From: Hirschia litorea
Lineage (GTDB): Bacteria > Pseudomonadota > Alphaproteobacteria > Caulobacterales > Hyphomonadaceae
Direction of reading: 5' to 3'
DNA: 64,000 nt
Assembly: GCF_042665075.1 (NCBI RefSeq)
Contig: NZ_JBHTBR010000002.1
Span: 992,001-1,056,000 of the forward strand
Positions 7,232 to 16,693 of this stretch are shown here, piece after piece (the first letter of the stretch is position 1; each line of letters opens with the position of its first letter). The notes beneath the pieces are model-generated. The model saw nothing but the letters and a program-made list of their open reading frames with translations. It was not told the origin of the DNA and searched no databases. The position numbers and the translations under genes were made by a program.

Positions 7232-8558
7232 TCCTAGGTGGTAATTTCACTTTCTCCAACAACAAAACCGTCACCGCCCACACCAGTGCATCCACACGGT
7301 CTGGCGAGCCGTTTGCAGCGTCTGAACCAAACACGCACATCTGATCTTCCAGCGCTGGAAAACTACCCGCATGGGCCATTTTCCCTTGCGCATAAAGCGC
7401 CGCTACAGGCCCCGCCCGCGCACGTTTATTCAATCGCGCATGCACTAATCGCACAGGCGAGGTGCAGCCTGCCATCTCCAGAACATCGCGCACCATTTCG
7501 CCGCCCTGATTGGCTTCGGCGATGATCTCAACACTGCCGCACTCGCCCGCCAATTCTTGCGCTAAACTCACCGCCCGCGCAGCCCAATCCAGCGGCCGCA
7601 ATCCCTGTACAGAGGCATCAGCAAGCACCACACCTTTGCGTTCCGCCAATTGCCCTACAGCCACGATACCGCACATATCCGCTTTCGCGCCATTGCTCGC
7701 AGGAGGATCAATCGCCACAACAATACGTTGAATTTCATCCATTTTCTTAACGGTACGATAAGTATCAATTTGCGAACGCACCCACAATGCGCCCTGCGGA
7801 TCATCAATCAATTCGCCATCAATCTCTTGGCGACCTAGTCGCGTGCCGCCATAGCTTGCTTGCACAGCCTCCAGAAAACTTGGCGCTAGATTATGCGCAT
7901 TTTCCAGCGTACTTGCGCGCGTTACAACCACATTTTCGCTGCTTACGAGCTTGCGAATAAGCGGCGTTGGCCTTGGCGTGGTGGTGGCGCAAATGCGTGG
8001 ATTATCTCCCAGCCGCAACCCAAACATCAGCATGTCCCAGCTTGTCGAAGCCCGATGCCAAGCGCCTATTTCATCGCCCCAAGCTGCATCAAATTGCGGC
8101 CCCCGCAAACTGTCAGGATCTTCCGCCGAGAACACAAACCCTTCCGCGCCATTGGGCCATTCCAGCCGCCGCCGAGACGGTGAATATTGCGGCCTCTCAT
8201 CGGGTGCCCCAATATTGCGTAACCCCGATGGTCCTTCAATCATCACTTCGCGCACATCGCTTAAAGTAGGGCCCACTAAAGCAATGCGCTTTTTGCCATG
8301 CTCATATATTTGCCGCCGCACCCATTCTGCCCCCGCCCGCGTTTTGCCAGCGCCGCGACCGCCCATATAAAGCCAAATGCGCCAATCTCCCTCAGGCGGC
8401 CATTGGCTTTCTCGCGCCGCAAGCCACCATCTATATTTGGGAAGAAGCTCATGCTCTCTCTGCGGAAATAGGGAGACCAGCGCTTGCAAATGCTGACTTT
8501 GTTTCTTCTTCTCCAACAATGATTTCCAAATGCTGGAAAAGCTCTTCCCGCAATTCAT
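7218..8558 (-). CDS. Large terminase / DNA-packaging ATPase (GTA g2-like)
   Basis: This is the motor ATPase and nuclease that packages DNA into heads. The Walker A region MGGRGAGKTRAGAEWVR is preceded by PEGDWRIWLY, the classic GTA arrangement. A Walker B-like stretch follows (FDAAWGDEIGAW), and the RNase H-like nuclease domain contains IVVAIDPPAS and later DALVWAV. The start is uncertain. The frame is open to 8669, overlapping the g1-like gene by 221 bases. ATGs at 8609 and 8558 and a TTG near 8488 are alternatives, and none has a strong ribosome site. I give 8558 as a compromise. Confidence 0.88.
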   Translation of the reverse strand: MNCGKSFSSIWKSLLEKKKQSQHLQALVSLFPQREHELLPKYRWWLAARESQWPPEGDWRIWLYMGGRGAGKTRAGAEWVRRQIYEHGKKRIALVGPTLSDVREVMIEGPSGLRNIGAPDERPQYSPSRRRLEWPNGAEGFVFSAEDPDSLRGPQFDAAWGDEIGAWHRASTSWDMLMFGLRLGDNPRICATTTPRPTPLIRKLVSSENVVVTRASTLENAHNLAPSFLEAVQASYGGTRLGRQEIDGELIDDPQGALWVRSQIDTYRTVKKMDEIQRIVVAIDPPASNGAKADMCGIVAVGQLAERKGVVLADASVQGLRPLDWAARAVSLAQELAGECGSVEIIAEANQGGEMVRDVLEMAGCTSPVRLVHARLNKRARAGPVAALYAQGKMAHAGSFPALEDQMCVFGSDAANGSPDRVDALVWAVTVLLLEKVKLPPRIRWV

Positions 8559-8952
8559 CCAATGTAGGACCGTTTGCGTCAGTTCTGTCTTGTTCTCGAT
8601 CTGCGTCATGCATTTTCTTGCCTGCTTGTTTCTTATCAGAGCCAACCTGTCCCAGTTGCTCAATGTCATTATGAAGTTTCACAAATGCGCCCAAGGTTTT
8701 GAGACGCTTATTGCAATCTTCTAAATCACCTCGCAAAAGCTCAGTTTGAGCCGCGAATAGAACGCGCTTAAGTTTGATATTGAGAAGCTGCGCCCTGCTC
8801 GCGCCGCGCTCCCATCCAAACCGCACCTTCCAGCCCGCTATTTGTTGCGGTGTCACACCATAGCGCTCGGCCATTTCTAAACACGGCACATCTGCGCGAT
8901 AATCATATTCCCGCGCTAACCATGCTGGGTCATCGGGTTGATTCATACTCAC
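8449..8952 (-). CDS. Small terminase-like DNA-binding protein (GTA g1-like)
   Basis: The 167-residue product has an N-terminal helix-turn-helix region (YRADVPCLEMAERYGVTPQQ, then IAGWKVRFGW), as in small terminase or Nu1-like recognition subunits. A central helical segment containing LKTLGAFVKLHNDIEQLGQ and a charged tail follow. It is first in the minus-strand GTA block and overlaps the start region of the large terminase in another frame. In RcGTA-like clusters g1 lies here and recognises DNA non-specifically. Identification is by architecture and position. Confidence 0.6.
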   Translation of the reverse strand: MSMNQPDDPAWLAREYDYRADVPCLEMAERYGVTPQQIAGWKVRFGWERGASRAQLLNIKLKRVLFAAQTELLRGDLEDCNKRLKTLGAFVKLHNDIEQLGQVGSDKKQAGKKMHDADREQDRTDANGPTLDELREELFQHLEIIVGEEETKSAFASAGLPISAERA

Positions 8953-9254
8953 CTCTATTATTTGGGGTTTTCTTCCAGTTTGCCCAATATAGAGCCGCTT
9001 ACTGCTAGGTCGGATTTCTGGCGTAGTTTTCTGGCAAACCCGCTGACTTAGCTGTGTTTTTTATGTCTCGCTTTAGGGATAAGGCGCAATCTATCCAACA
9101 ATCCCTCTGTTAAAGCGTTTACCTTAAGCATAAAACGTACACACAAACGCCATGAATCAGGCTTAGATGGCAAAACATCTTGACCATATATAAACCTGCA
9201 AGACTGTAGGTAGAGACCAATTAACCACGCAATTAGATAGCTGATACATTACAC
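8953..9254. other. Divergent intergenic region, GTA block / PBP gene
   Basis: These 302 bases separate the first GTA gene (leftward) from the penicillin-binding protein gene (rightward) and must carry the start signals of both. A TTGACC hexamer lies at 9180-9185, but I see no good partner at the right distance. No RNA gene or further coding frame is evident. Confidence 0.4.
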
Positions 9255-11228
9255 ATGGCAGGCTTTAGAGCAGACAAACTCGCAGCATCAGACAAATCCC
9301 GCTCAAACCTCCTGAAAGGTTTGGCCATTGCGGCAATGGCTGTGATCGTCACAATCGCTCTAACAGGCGCGCTATTGTGGAATACTTTATTTGCTCAAAT
9401 GCCCACCCTGCCATCGAAGGCTGAATTATGGTCGATGAACCGTGAACCCGCCATCGAATTCCTTGATGAAGAAGGCAATACCCTTGCTGTGCGTGGCCCG
9501 CGTTATGGCAATATCATCGCACCTTCAGATTTACCGCCACATGTCATTCAGGCATTTTTATCCGTGGAAGATCAACGTTTTTATAAGCATACGGGCGTCG
9601 ATCGCTGGGCTATTTTGCGGGCCGCCCTCGCCAACTGGCGCGCAGGTGAAACTGTGCAAGGTGGCTCGACCCTCACCCAGCAATTAGTCAAAAACCTCTT
9701 CCTAACGTCTGAACGCACTTTGCGCCGGAAAGCACAAGAAGCACGCCTCGCTTCTGAGCTAGAACAGGTTCTTTCTAAAGAAGAAATTCTCGAACTCTAT
9801 ATAAATCGCATCTTTCTTGGTTCCCGTAGCTATGGGCTGGATGCGGCTTCTGAAACCTATTTTGGCAAATCCCCCAAAGAGCTAACTGTCGCGGAAGCTG
9901 CGCTGATTGCAGGTCTACCACAAGCGCCATCACGCTATTCGCCTTATTCCAATATGGACCTTGCGATTGAACGCCGAAACCTCGTCATAAGCCGCATGGT
10001 GGACAATAACTATATCACCCCTTCAACAGGTGAGCGCGCTCAAGCTGAACCCATCACATTGGTTGAAGAAGATTATGATCCACGCATGGGCTATATTCTG
10101 GATGAAGCAACAGCCCAAGCGCACACTTTTTCCGTCAGTAAAGATGTACCAGACCTTGTCGTTACCCTTACAGTAAACCCAAAATTACAAGCTAAAGCTT
10201 CTGACCTTTTAGTCGCCAAGCTTGATGAAATTGGAGAGTCCAAAAAGATCGACCAAGGCGCGATTTTAATTATGGATAAACAAGGCGCTATCCGTGCAAT
10301 GGTGGGGGGGCGCGATTATGCACAAAGCCAGTTTAACCGTGCTACACAAGCCATGCGCCAACCTGGTTCTGCATTTAAAGCCTTTGTCTTCGCTGCTGCC
10401 CTTGAAGACGACCTACACCCTCAAGATGTGCGCAGAGATGACCCGATTTCCATTGATGGTTGGAAACCCAAAAACTATGGCGGCGGATATCGCGGTCCAG
10501 TAACGCTGTCTGAAGCTTTTGCAAAATCACTCAACACAGTTGCCGCAAGCCTTGGCCAAGAAGTCGGCATGGAAAAAGTGGTCAGCCTCGCTTCACGCTT
10601 TGGCGTCTCTGCCCCACTCACAACTTTCCCATCTGTCGCACTGGGTTCAGATGAAATTCCCCTTTACGATATGACCCGCGCCTATGGGGTTTTCGCCACG
10701 GGTGGCAAACGGTTTGATCCTTGGCTTATTAAAGAAGTGCGCAATTCACGCGGCGATCTTCTCTTCGAACGCCAAACCCCAAAGCCTTTGTCATTATATA
10801 GTGATGCTAGAAACCGCGAAATGATCTCCATGATGAGCCGCGTTGTCATCGCCGGAACAGGAAAAGCTGCACGTTTGGAAATGCCAACCTCTGAAACATC
10901 TTCTCCCCAATCGGTCCAATATAGAGATGTGGCTGGAAAAACCGGAACAAGTCAGGATTGGCGTGATGCCCTCTTTATCGGTTTCACAGCAGACTATGTT
11001 GGCGGTGTCTGGGTCGGCAATGATGACGACACACCCATGAAAAATGTGACCGGCGGAGAGACACCTGCCCAGCTATGGCATGACATCATGCTAATAGCCC
11101 ATGAGAACCTTCCAGCAACTCCCCTACCAGGCGCAGAGAAGGCCATCACCATAAGTGCAGCAGAAGAAGAAAAATTGGCCTATTATCGCTCCTTATCTCA
11201 AGCCTTCGCATCCATCGAAAAGCAATAG
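9255..11228 (+). CDS. Class A penicillin-binding protein (PBP1A-type)
   Basis: This bifunctional peptidoglycan synthase is anchored by one N-terminal helix (about residues 21-46). The glycosyltransferase 51 domain (about 60-230) shows SVEDQRFYKHTGVD with the catalytic Glu, then GGSTLTQQLVKNLFL and EILELYINRIFLG. The transpeptidase domain (about 320-620) shows the SxxK serine in RQPGSAFK, the SLN motif in SLNTVAAS and the KTGTS motif in VAGKTGTSQDW. At 657 residues it is a short class A enzyme, lacking the OB-fold insert and long tail of larger PBP1A. It extends glycan strands and cross-links them in the periplasm. Confidence 0.92.
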   Translation: MAGFRADKLAASDKSRSNLLKGLAIAAMAVIVTIALTGALLWNTLFAQMPTLPSKAELWSMNREPAIEFLDEEGNTLAVRGPRYGNIIAPSDLPPHVIQAFLSVEDQRFYKHTGVDRWAILRAALANWRAGETVQGGSTLTQQLVKNLFLTSERTLRRKAQEARLASELEQVLSKEEILELYINRIFLGSRSYGLDAASETYFGKSPKELTVAEAALIAGLPQAPSRYSPYSNMDLAIERRNLVISRMVDNNYITPSTGERAQAEPITLVEEDYDPRMGYILDEATAQAHTFSVSKDVPDLVVTLTVNPKLQAKASDLLVAKLDEIGESKKIDQGAILIMDKQGAIRAMVGGRDYAQSQFNRATQAMRQPGSAFKAFVFAAALEDDLHPQDVRRDDPISIDGWKPKNYGGGYRGPVTLSEAFAKSLNTVAASLGQEVGMEKVVSLASRFGVSAPLTTFPSVALGSDEIPLYDMTRAYGVFATGGKRFDPWLIKEVRNSRGDLLFERQTPKPLSLYSDARNREMISMMSRVVIAGTGKAARLEMPTSETSSPQSVQYRDVAGKTGTSQDWRDALFIGFTADYVGGVWVGNDDDTPMKNVTGGETPAQLWHDIMLIAHENLPATPLPGAEKAITISAAEEEKLAYYRSLSQAFASIEKQ

Positions 11229-11320
11229 ACGATAAACTTATCCGCCTCCATTATCTGATAAGTGCGATAAAACCCAGATCATGGCTTCACGGATAGCCAA
11301 CTCCCCGCTATAGAGCGCCC

Positions 11321-13168
11321 ATGTCTCAAGCTCCTATTGCCACTCTTCGCAATGTCCAGCTCACGCTGGGCGGTGCACCTCTCTTCACTGGTGTTGATCT
11401 ATCCCTATCTGCGGGCGAGCGTATTGCGCTTGTGGGCCGCAATGGTGCGGGTAAGTCCACACTTATGCGTATTTTCGCAAGCGCACTTGAAGCAGATTCA
11501 GGCGATATCTGGAGACAACCCGGCGCAAGCCTTCAATATCTCCATCAGGAACCAGATTTCACCAATTATCCTACAGCACTTTCATATGCAGCAGCAGATA
11601 TTGATGAGACAGAATTGTACATGGCCGAGATGGAATTGGACATGGCAGGCCTTGCCCATGATGTTGATCCTTCAACGCTTTCCGGTGGTCAAGCAAAGCG
11701 CCTTGCACTCGCCCGCGCCTTCGCGTCAGACCCAGACATTCTGCTCCTAGATGAGCCAACAAACCACCTTGATGTGTCAGCAATCGAAGAACTTGAAGGA
11801 CGTATCAGCGGCTTTCGCGGCGCAATCTTACTTGTTAGCCACGACCGTCGCTTTATGGAAAACACCACAACGGCGACCGCATGGTTGCGCCAAGGTATCG
11901 TGCGCAAAATTGACCGTGGTTACAAAGCCTTTGATGAGTGGGCTGAGCAAGTTGAAGCCGAAGAAGAAAAAGCTTTAGATCGTCTTGAAACAAAGCTAAA
12001 AGCTGAGAAACGCTGGCTTCTGCGCGGTGTAACAGGCCGCCGTAAACGTAACCAAGGCCGCCTTACAAAAGTAGCCAATATGCGCGCTGAACAAGCCGAG
12101 CGCAAAACCAACATCACCCAAGCAAACACAACCGCCAGCATTATCTCAAATGATGCCGCGCCCTCATCTAAACTTGTGTTTGAAGGTATCAATATCCAGA
12201 AGTCATTCGACACACCAACTGGCAAGAAAGTCATCGCAAAAGACTTTTCAATCAAGATCATGCGCGGTGCACGCCTTGGCCTTGTGGGCGGCAATGGTGC
12301 GGGTAAAACCACCCTTCTTAAAATCATGCTCGGCGAGCTAGAGCCCGATGAAGGTTCAGGCCGCGTTCGCATCGCGCAGAACCTAAAAATCGCTTATTTG
12401 GACCAAACCCGCCAGACACTTGATGGCGATCACACCCTTTGGGAAACACTTGCCCCAGATGGTGGAGACCAAATCATGGTCCGCGATTATCCACGCCACG
12501 TCGCCTCCTATGCCAAAGACTTCATGTTTGGCCCTGAGCAGCTACGTCAGCCCGTTTCAGCCCTCTCAGGTGGGGAGCGCAACCGATTAACTCTCGCGCT
12601 TGCTCTGGCCAAGGCATCCAACCTTATGGTGCTCGATGAGCCGACCAATGATTTGGATATGGAAACACTAGATCTGCTCGAAGACATGCTCATGGATTAT
12701 GATGGCACGCTCATCATCGTATCGCACGATCGTGCTTTCCTAGATGGCGTCGTCACCTCTGTCCTAACACCTGAAGGCGATGGCCATTGGCTAGAAACAC
12801 CAGGCGGCTATTCTGATTATCTGATCCAGAAAAAACATATGGCTGATCAGAAGAAGAAAATCGCTCAAGCAAAGAACAATCAATCCAACACATCAAATTC
12901 GCAAAAGAGCAGCAAATCTACCAATAAACCCTCTGCGAAACTGACCTATAAAGACCAGCACCGCTTTGATGAATTGGAAAAACTTATCCCTAAGCGTGAA
13001 GCCGAAATCAGTCAGCTAGAAACAGACCTCGCAGAACCTGACCTCTTCACAAAAAAGCCTGACGAATTTCATAGCAAAGCCAAAAGACTTGATACAGCCC
13101 GCGAGGAATTGGAGAGTTTTGAAATGGAATGGCTAGAGCTAGAAGAAAAACGTTCCCCTACGTCATAG
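11321..13168 (+). CDS. uup: ABC-F ATPase, Uup-type
   Basis: This is a soluble ABC-F protein with two nucleotide-binding domains and no membrane part. Domain 1 has GRNGAGKST, LSGGQAKRLALARA and ILLLDEPTNHLD; domain 2 has GGNGAGKTT, LSGGERNRLTLALA and LMVLDEPTNDLD. The linker is basic (LLRGVTGRRKRNQGR). After residue ~520 there is a Ser/Lys-rich hinge and a C-terminal coiled coil starting LTYKDQHRFDELEKLIP, the Uup-type DNA-binding tail. ABC-F proteins work on the ribosome, and Uup also affects branched-DNA intermediates and transposon excision. The C-terminal domain is why I prefer Uup over EttA. Confidence 0.8.
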   Translation: MSQAPIATLRNVQLTLGGAPLFTGVDLSLSAGERIALVGRNGAGKSTLMRIFASALEADSGDIWRQPGASLQYLHQEPDFTNYPTALSYAAADIDETELYMAEMELDMAGLAHDVDPSTLSGGQAKRLALARAFASDPDILLLDEPTNHLDVSAIEELEGRISGFRGAILLVSHDRRFMENTTTATAWLRQGIVRKIDRGYKAFDEWAEQVEAEEEKALDRLETKLKAEKRWLLRGVTGRRKRNQGRLTKVANMRAEQAERKTNITQANTTASIISNDAAPSSKLVFEGINIQKSFDTPTGKKVIAKDFSIKIMRGARLGLVGGNGAGKTTLLKIMLGELEPDEGSGRVRIAQNLKIAYLDQTRQTLDGDHTLWETLAPDGGDQIMVRDYPRHVASYAKDFMFGPEQLRQPVSALSGGERNRLTLALALAKASNLMVLDEPTNDLDMETLDLLEDMLMDYDGTLIIVSHDRAFLDGVVTSVLTPEGDGHWLETPGGYSDYLIQKKHMADQKKKIAQAKNNQSNTSNSQKSSKSTNKPSAKLTYKDQHRFDELEKLIPKREAEISQLETDLAEPDLFTKKPDEFHSKAKRLDTAREELESFEMEWLELEEKRSPTS

Positions 13169-13307
13169 CCCAATTTGTGCAATCAGCACTCTACCAAACG
13201 CTGTAATTGATCTGATTACGTGTAAAGTGTTTGTTTGATCCCACGATTTATTAACCCTCTAATGATAGCGTCTTTGGTGAGATTTTATTCCAAAGGGGCT
13301 TTTAGGA

Positions 13308-14402
13308 ATGTCAGTAGATCACTCGAAATTTGCCAAACTCATGGATTTGGCGAAAGAAACATCCAGTGAAAAACGGCGCGATCTGCTACGTGAAGTCACC
13401 GATGTTTTCCTTCAAGATGAGACCGCCGAGCGAAGCGAAGCTGAATGTGCAATGTTTGATGAAATTATCGGTGCAGTCGCCACTGATATGACCGAACAAG
13501 TACGTATGGAATTGTCACGCAAAGTTGCTGTATCAAAGTCCCCTCTTCGTAAAACAGCACGCCGCCTTGCAACAGATTCAATCCGTGTCGCTGAACCCGT
13601 TTTGCGTAAGTCCACAGCGTTGACAGATGAAGACTTGGTCCACATCGTCAACACCACCGGACAAGATCGCCTAATGGCCGTTTCAAAGCGCGAAAAGCTA
13701 GGCTCAACAGTATCTGCTGCGCTTGTGAACAAGGGTGAAGATAAAGTCGTTGTCTCACTTCTCGAAAACGAGACAGCTGAAATTGACCGTGAAACATATG
13801 AAGTCGTAACCGAACGCGCCATGACAAGCAAAGTGCTTCAAGCGCCTCTCGTGCGTCGTAAAAACGTACCGTTAGACTTGTTGAACAATGTGTACCATGT
13901 CGTTGAAAAGAAACTACGTGATCAAATCATGGCCCGTTTCGACTCTGTCTCAGAAGCAGAATTGAATGCAGCTTTAGAAGCTTCACGACACCGCCTGAAT
14001 GTTGCCTATGGTAAAGAGCCAGAGGACATGGACAAACAGAAAAAATGGGTTGAAGCAGAAATTGAAGCAAACCGCCTCACACCGCCTCACCTCGTGCAGC
14101 AATTGCGCAATGGTGAGCGTGCACGTTTCTTTGCAAGCTTTGCCTACTTTACGCATGTACCGCTCGATACAGTTTACCGTATCATTGATCAAAAGGATGT
14201 GGACGCAATGGCTATTCTTTGCCGCGCTGCTCACTTCCCCAAAGCCCTATTCTCAACCCTCGCAATGCAAATTGTTGGCGGTGAAAATGGTGTTGCAAAA
14301 GCTAAAGAATACTCAGACATGTATGAGCAAGTTCCTTTAGCTGCTGCCCAACGCGCTGTACGTTTCTGGAAAGTCAGAAGCTCAGCAGCTAAGGCTGCCT
14401 AA
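13308..14402 (+). CDS. DUF2336 protein (first of two)
   Basis: This is an all-helical soluble protein of 364 residues from the DUF2336 family, common in alphaproteobacteria and of unknown biochemical role. The N-terminal part has the helical repeat features of the family: RDLLREVTDVFLQDETAERS, then EIIGAVATDMTEQVRMELS and VAEPVLRKSTALTDEDLVHI. The C-terminal part is more divergent and carries RAAHFPKALFSTLA. It has no neighbour in the same operon. A second DUF2336 protein is encoded at 35653-36849, with weaker N-terminal similarity (same RLVGMSQAP / PVLR-type blocks). Confidence 0.8.
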   Translation: MSVDHSKFAKLMDLAKETSSEKRRDLLREVTDVFLQDETAERSEAECAMFDEIIGAVATDMTEQVRMELSRKVAVSKSPLRKTARRLATDSIRVAEPVLRKSTALTDEDLVHIVNTTGQDRLMAVSKREKLGSTVSAALVNKGEDKVVVSLLENETAEIDRETYEVVTERAMTSKVLQAPLVRRKNVPLDLLNNVYHVVEKKLRDQIMARFDSVSEAELNAALEASRHRLNVAYGKEPEDMDKQKKWVEAEIEANRLTPPHLVQQLRNGERARFFASFAYFTHVPLDTVYRIIDQKDVDAMAILCRAAHFPKALFSTLAMQIVGGENGVAKAKEYSDMYEQVPLAAAQRAVRFWKVRSSAAKAA

Positions 14403-14432
14403 AGATTTTTTTCAAATGAACCAAACAATAAG

Positions 14433-14459
14433 CCGTCTTTGCTTAAAACGCTGAGACGG
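14433..14459. terminator. Weak hairpin between convergent genes
   Basis: A 6-bp inverted repeat (CCGTCT / AGACGG) lies between the DUF2336 stop and the MscS stop. It has no clear T-run on either strand, so it is only a possible bidirectional terminator. Confidence 0.3.
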
Positions 14460-14460
14460 T

Positions 14461-15696
14461 TTAACCGTCCCCACCGTCTTCAGCACCCGCATTCATTCCG
14501 GCGCTTGAATCACCTTTCAAACTACGCATTTTACTGACGTTTTCAGATAATGTTGGCGGGTGAATAACTTCGGGCGGCTCTTGCTGTTGCATGTAGAGTG
14601 TACGGCTTGGGAACGCAAAGCTCGTGCCTGCACTCTCCACAATCTCAATCAGTTTCAAGGCAAATTGCTCTTTGTGTTCAAGCCATTCTGTCCAGATTGT
14701 CGTGTGCGTGAAACAATAGATTAGAAAGTCAATTGAGGAATCATTGAACGAATCCACATGCACAAACAACGTCGCTTCTGGCGGTTTTGCAAATGCATCA
14801 TTGGTATAAAGGTACGCTTCAATCTCATCACGAATATAGCGCAACTGCTCTGTGGTTGTGCGATACTCCACCCCGATCACCCATTTGATACGGCGATGCG
14901 TCATGCGTGAATAATTGACCACAGCATTGTCGGAAAAGCTCGCATTCGGGACATAAACAGGCGCTTTATCGAAACGGCGCACCAGCGTTGAACGGAAGTT
15001 TATTCTTTCAACTGTTCCTTCTACCACGCCATCTACAGCGATCCACTCGCCCGGCTCCATGCGTTTTTCAACAAGGATCAAAATACCTGAGATCAAATTC
15101 TTAAATAAGTCTTGTGCACCCAGTGCAACAGCCACCCCGAAGATACCAAGCCCCGCGAGAATTGGGCCAACTTGAATGCCCCATATTTCCAAAATTGCAG
15201 CCGCTCCAACGAACACACAGACAAGCTGCAAAGATTTGGCAATCCAATCCACAATCGCAGGTGATAGCGTGTTGCGTAGCCCCGTAAACAAGAAGGAAAA
15301 CGCACCAACAGCGCGGTTAAGTGTCCAGAAAATTGAAAACGCCACCAATGAGCGCAACACCTTATCGACGATTAGCTGCAAGCTTTCATTCAGCTCAATC
15401 ACTTGAGATGCAGCATAAAAACCCACGATAATCGGCACCATTTTCAACGGTGCCGCAATTGTTGTTACAAGCGCATCATCAAGATTGGTTTTCGTTCCCG
15501 CTGCTGCCCGCGAGATGCCACGTACAACTGTTCGGGCAAATATTCCCCGTATAATCAAGGAGAAAAGTATAATTCCCGTGGCAATGATTATGTCGCCATA
15601 TGTCAGGCCAAACGCCCCTTCATGCCAAATGCTGTCTAGGTATGCGATACCATCTTGCACTTGTGTGGGAAGTTCACTGACAAAACGTTCAAACAT
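14461..15696 (-). CDS. MscS-family mechanosensitive channel
   Basis: This inner-membrane channel opens under tension to release solutes. It is 411 residues, with about five N-terminal membrane helices. The pore helix and beta domain are recognisable as VGPILAGLGIFGVAVALGAQ, then LFKNLISGILILVEKRMEPG and the conserved PNASFSDNAVVNYS. The C-terminal cytoplasmic domain ends in an acidic, Gly/Ser-rich tail. It is larger than E. coli MscS (286 residues) because of extra helices at the N-terminus, like YnaI/YbdG-type relatives. It is transcribed alone. Confidence 0.88.
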   Translation of the reverse strand: MFERFVSELPTQVQDGIAYLDSIWHEGAFGLTYGDIIIATGIILFSLIIRGIFARTVVRGISRAAAGTKTNLDDALVTTIAAPLKMVPIIVGFYAASQVIELNESLQLIVDKVLRSLVAFSIFWTLNRAVGAFSFLFTGLRNTLSPAIVDWIAKSLQLVCVFVGAAAILEIWGIQVGPILAGLGIFGVAVALGAQDLFKNLISGILILVEKRMEPGEWIAVDGVVEGTVERINFRSTLVRRFDKAPVYVPNASFSDNAVVNYSRMTHRRIKWVIGVEYRTTTEQLRYIRDEIEAYLYTNDAFAKPPEATLFVHVDSFNDSSIDFLIYCFTHTTIWTEWLEHKEQFALKLIEIVESAGTSFAFPSRTLYMQQQEPPEVIHPPTLSENVSKMRSLKGDSSAGMNAGAEDGGDG

Positions 15697-15868
15697 AAAT
15701 CAAGCCTCATTCAATTGTTTGGCAGATATCAACTCCACCAATAAATCTGCGCAAAAGAGCTTAGAATTCGCCGCTTAGGTCAAGGGGCGTATGCCTGCTA
15801 ATTTCCCGCAAAGTCTTTAAACCTTCAACATATGGCATCCGCATGACAATACTTGGGTAATATAGTCG

Positions 15869-16657
15869 TTAAATTACCAAATTTACGCCGCGCATTTTAA
15901 GCGCAATTAGCGTCAATACAGAGATTGAAATTGCCCAACCAAAACTCATTAGTGTGCCAACAATTATCATTTCAGACGCAGCATATTCTGCACGCCGATT
16001 ATCATGATCGTCACTTTTGGCACCCGCAAATCGCAAAATTGATTTTGCCGCAATCAAAAACCCTACCCCTGTCGGCTGGCCAACCATAATCAAAAGATAA
16101 ATAATGAAACGCTCCAACACGCCAATCATTGCGGGAGCGTTGGGCAAGCCTGAATACTTATTCTTCCGGCCCACTTCGAGCTTGGATTTTACCTCTGCTT
16201 CAAACTGCTTTTCCATGGGCAACATCGCTTTATGGATCACGATATCCCCCACGCGAACCGACAATATCGCGCCCAATATCAGCACTAATCCTGTGATCGC
16301 CATTTGCATATTTTCAGCCGATACAAATTGCCAAAAACTGCTTTCAAACGCATTCGGAAAACACCACACAAGGCCCACTAAAATTCCAATGTGAAGGCAT
16401 TGGTCGAGCGTGAAACTTAACAAAGTATCCGGCAAATATCGGGTCTTAATGAAATCCATCACAAAATGGCTGACTCCAACTATGGCAAGTATACGCCAAT
16501 CTAAAAGCCCGCTGATGGCGATCGTCGTACCCAAAACAATTGCGATATGCAAAGCCATGCCGACAAAGTGATGCTTGCGCTGAAGTAGCCATTTGGTCTG
16601 AAATACAAAATCCGCAAGGATATGCGCTGCAAACAGCATTATAAACAGTTCCAGCAT
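15869..16657 (-). CDS. DUF3307 polytopic membrane protein
   Basis: This 262-residue membrane protein of the DUF3307 family has about six or seven helices. The family signature is the N-terminal AAHILADFVFQTKWL, a His/Asp-containing first helix, followed by GVSHFVMDFIKTRY. Function is unknown. It is downstream of a SatD-family gene on the same strand, and DUF3307 and SatD proteins are known to occur as neighbours, which suggests they act together. The ~200 bases between the two genes contain an array of palindromes that may control its expression. Confidence 0.8.
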   Translation of the reverse strand: MLELFIMLFAAHILADFVFQTKWLLQRKHHFVGMALHIAIVLGTTIAISGLLDWRILAIVGVSHFVMDFIKTRYLPDTLLSFTLDQCLHIGILVGLVWCFPNAFESSFWQFVSAENMQMAITGLVLILGAILSVRVGDIVIHKAMLPMEKQFEAEVKSKLEVGRKNKYSGLPNAPAMIGVLERFIIYLLIMVGQPTGVGFLIAAKSILRFAGAKSDDHDNRRAEYAASEMIIVGTLMSFGWAISISVLTLIALKMRGVNLVI

Positions 16658-16693
16658 ACATCCCCCTCGCGCTTGTTCACTTTAATATCCATA

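Noticed and set aside
279..8952. Complete active prophage
   Set aside because: No integrase, repressor, lysis or replication gene is present, and gene types and order match a GTA rather than an integrated phage. Evidence is limited to this window.
9180..9208. Sigma-70-type promoter before the PBP gene
   Set aside because: TTGACC is a fair -35, but the correctly spaced -10 position (ACTGTA) does not match.
11236..11263. ACTTATC / GATAAGT inverted repeat after the PBP gene
   Set aside because: The stem is short and AT-rich with a 14-base loop and no T-run; not convincing as a terminator.
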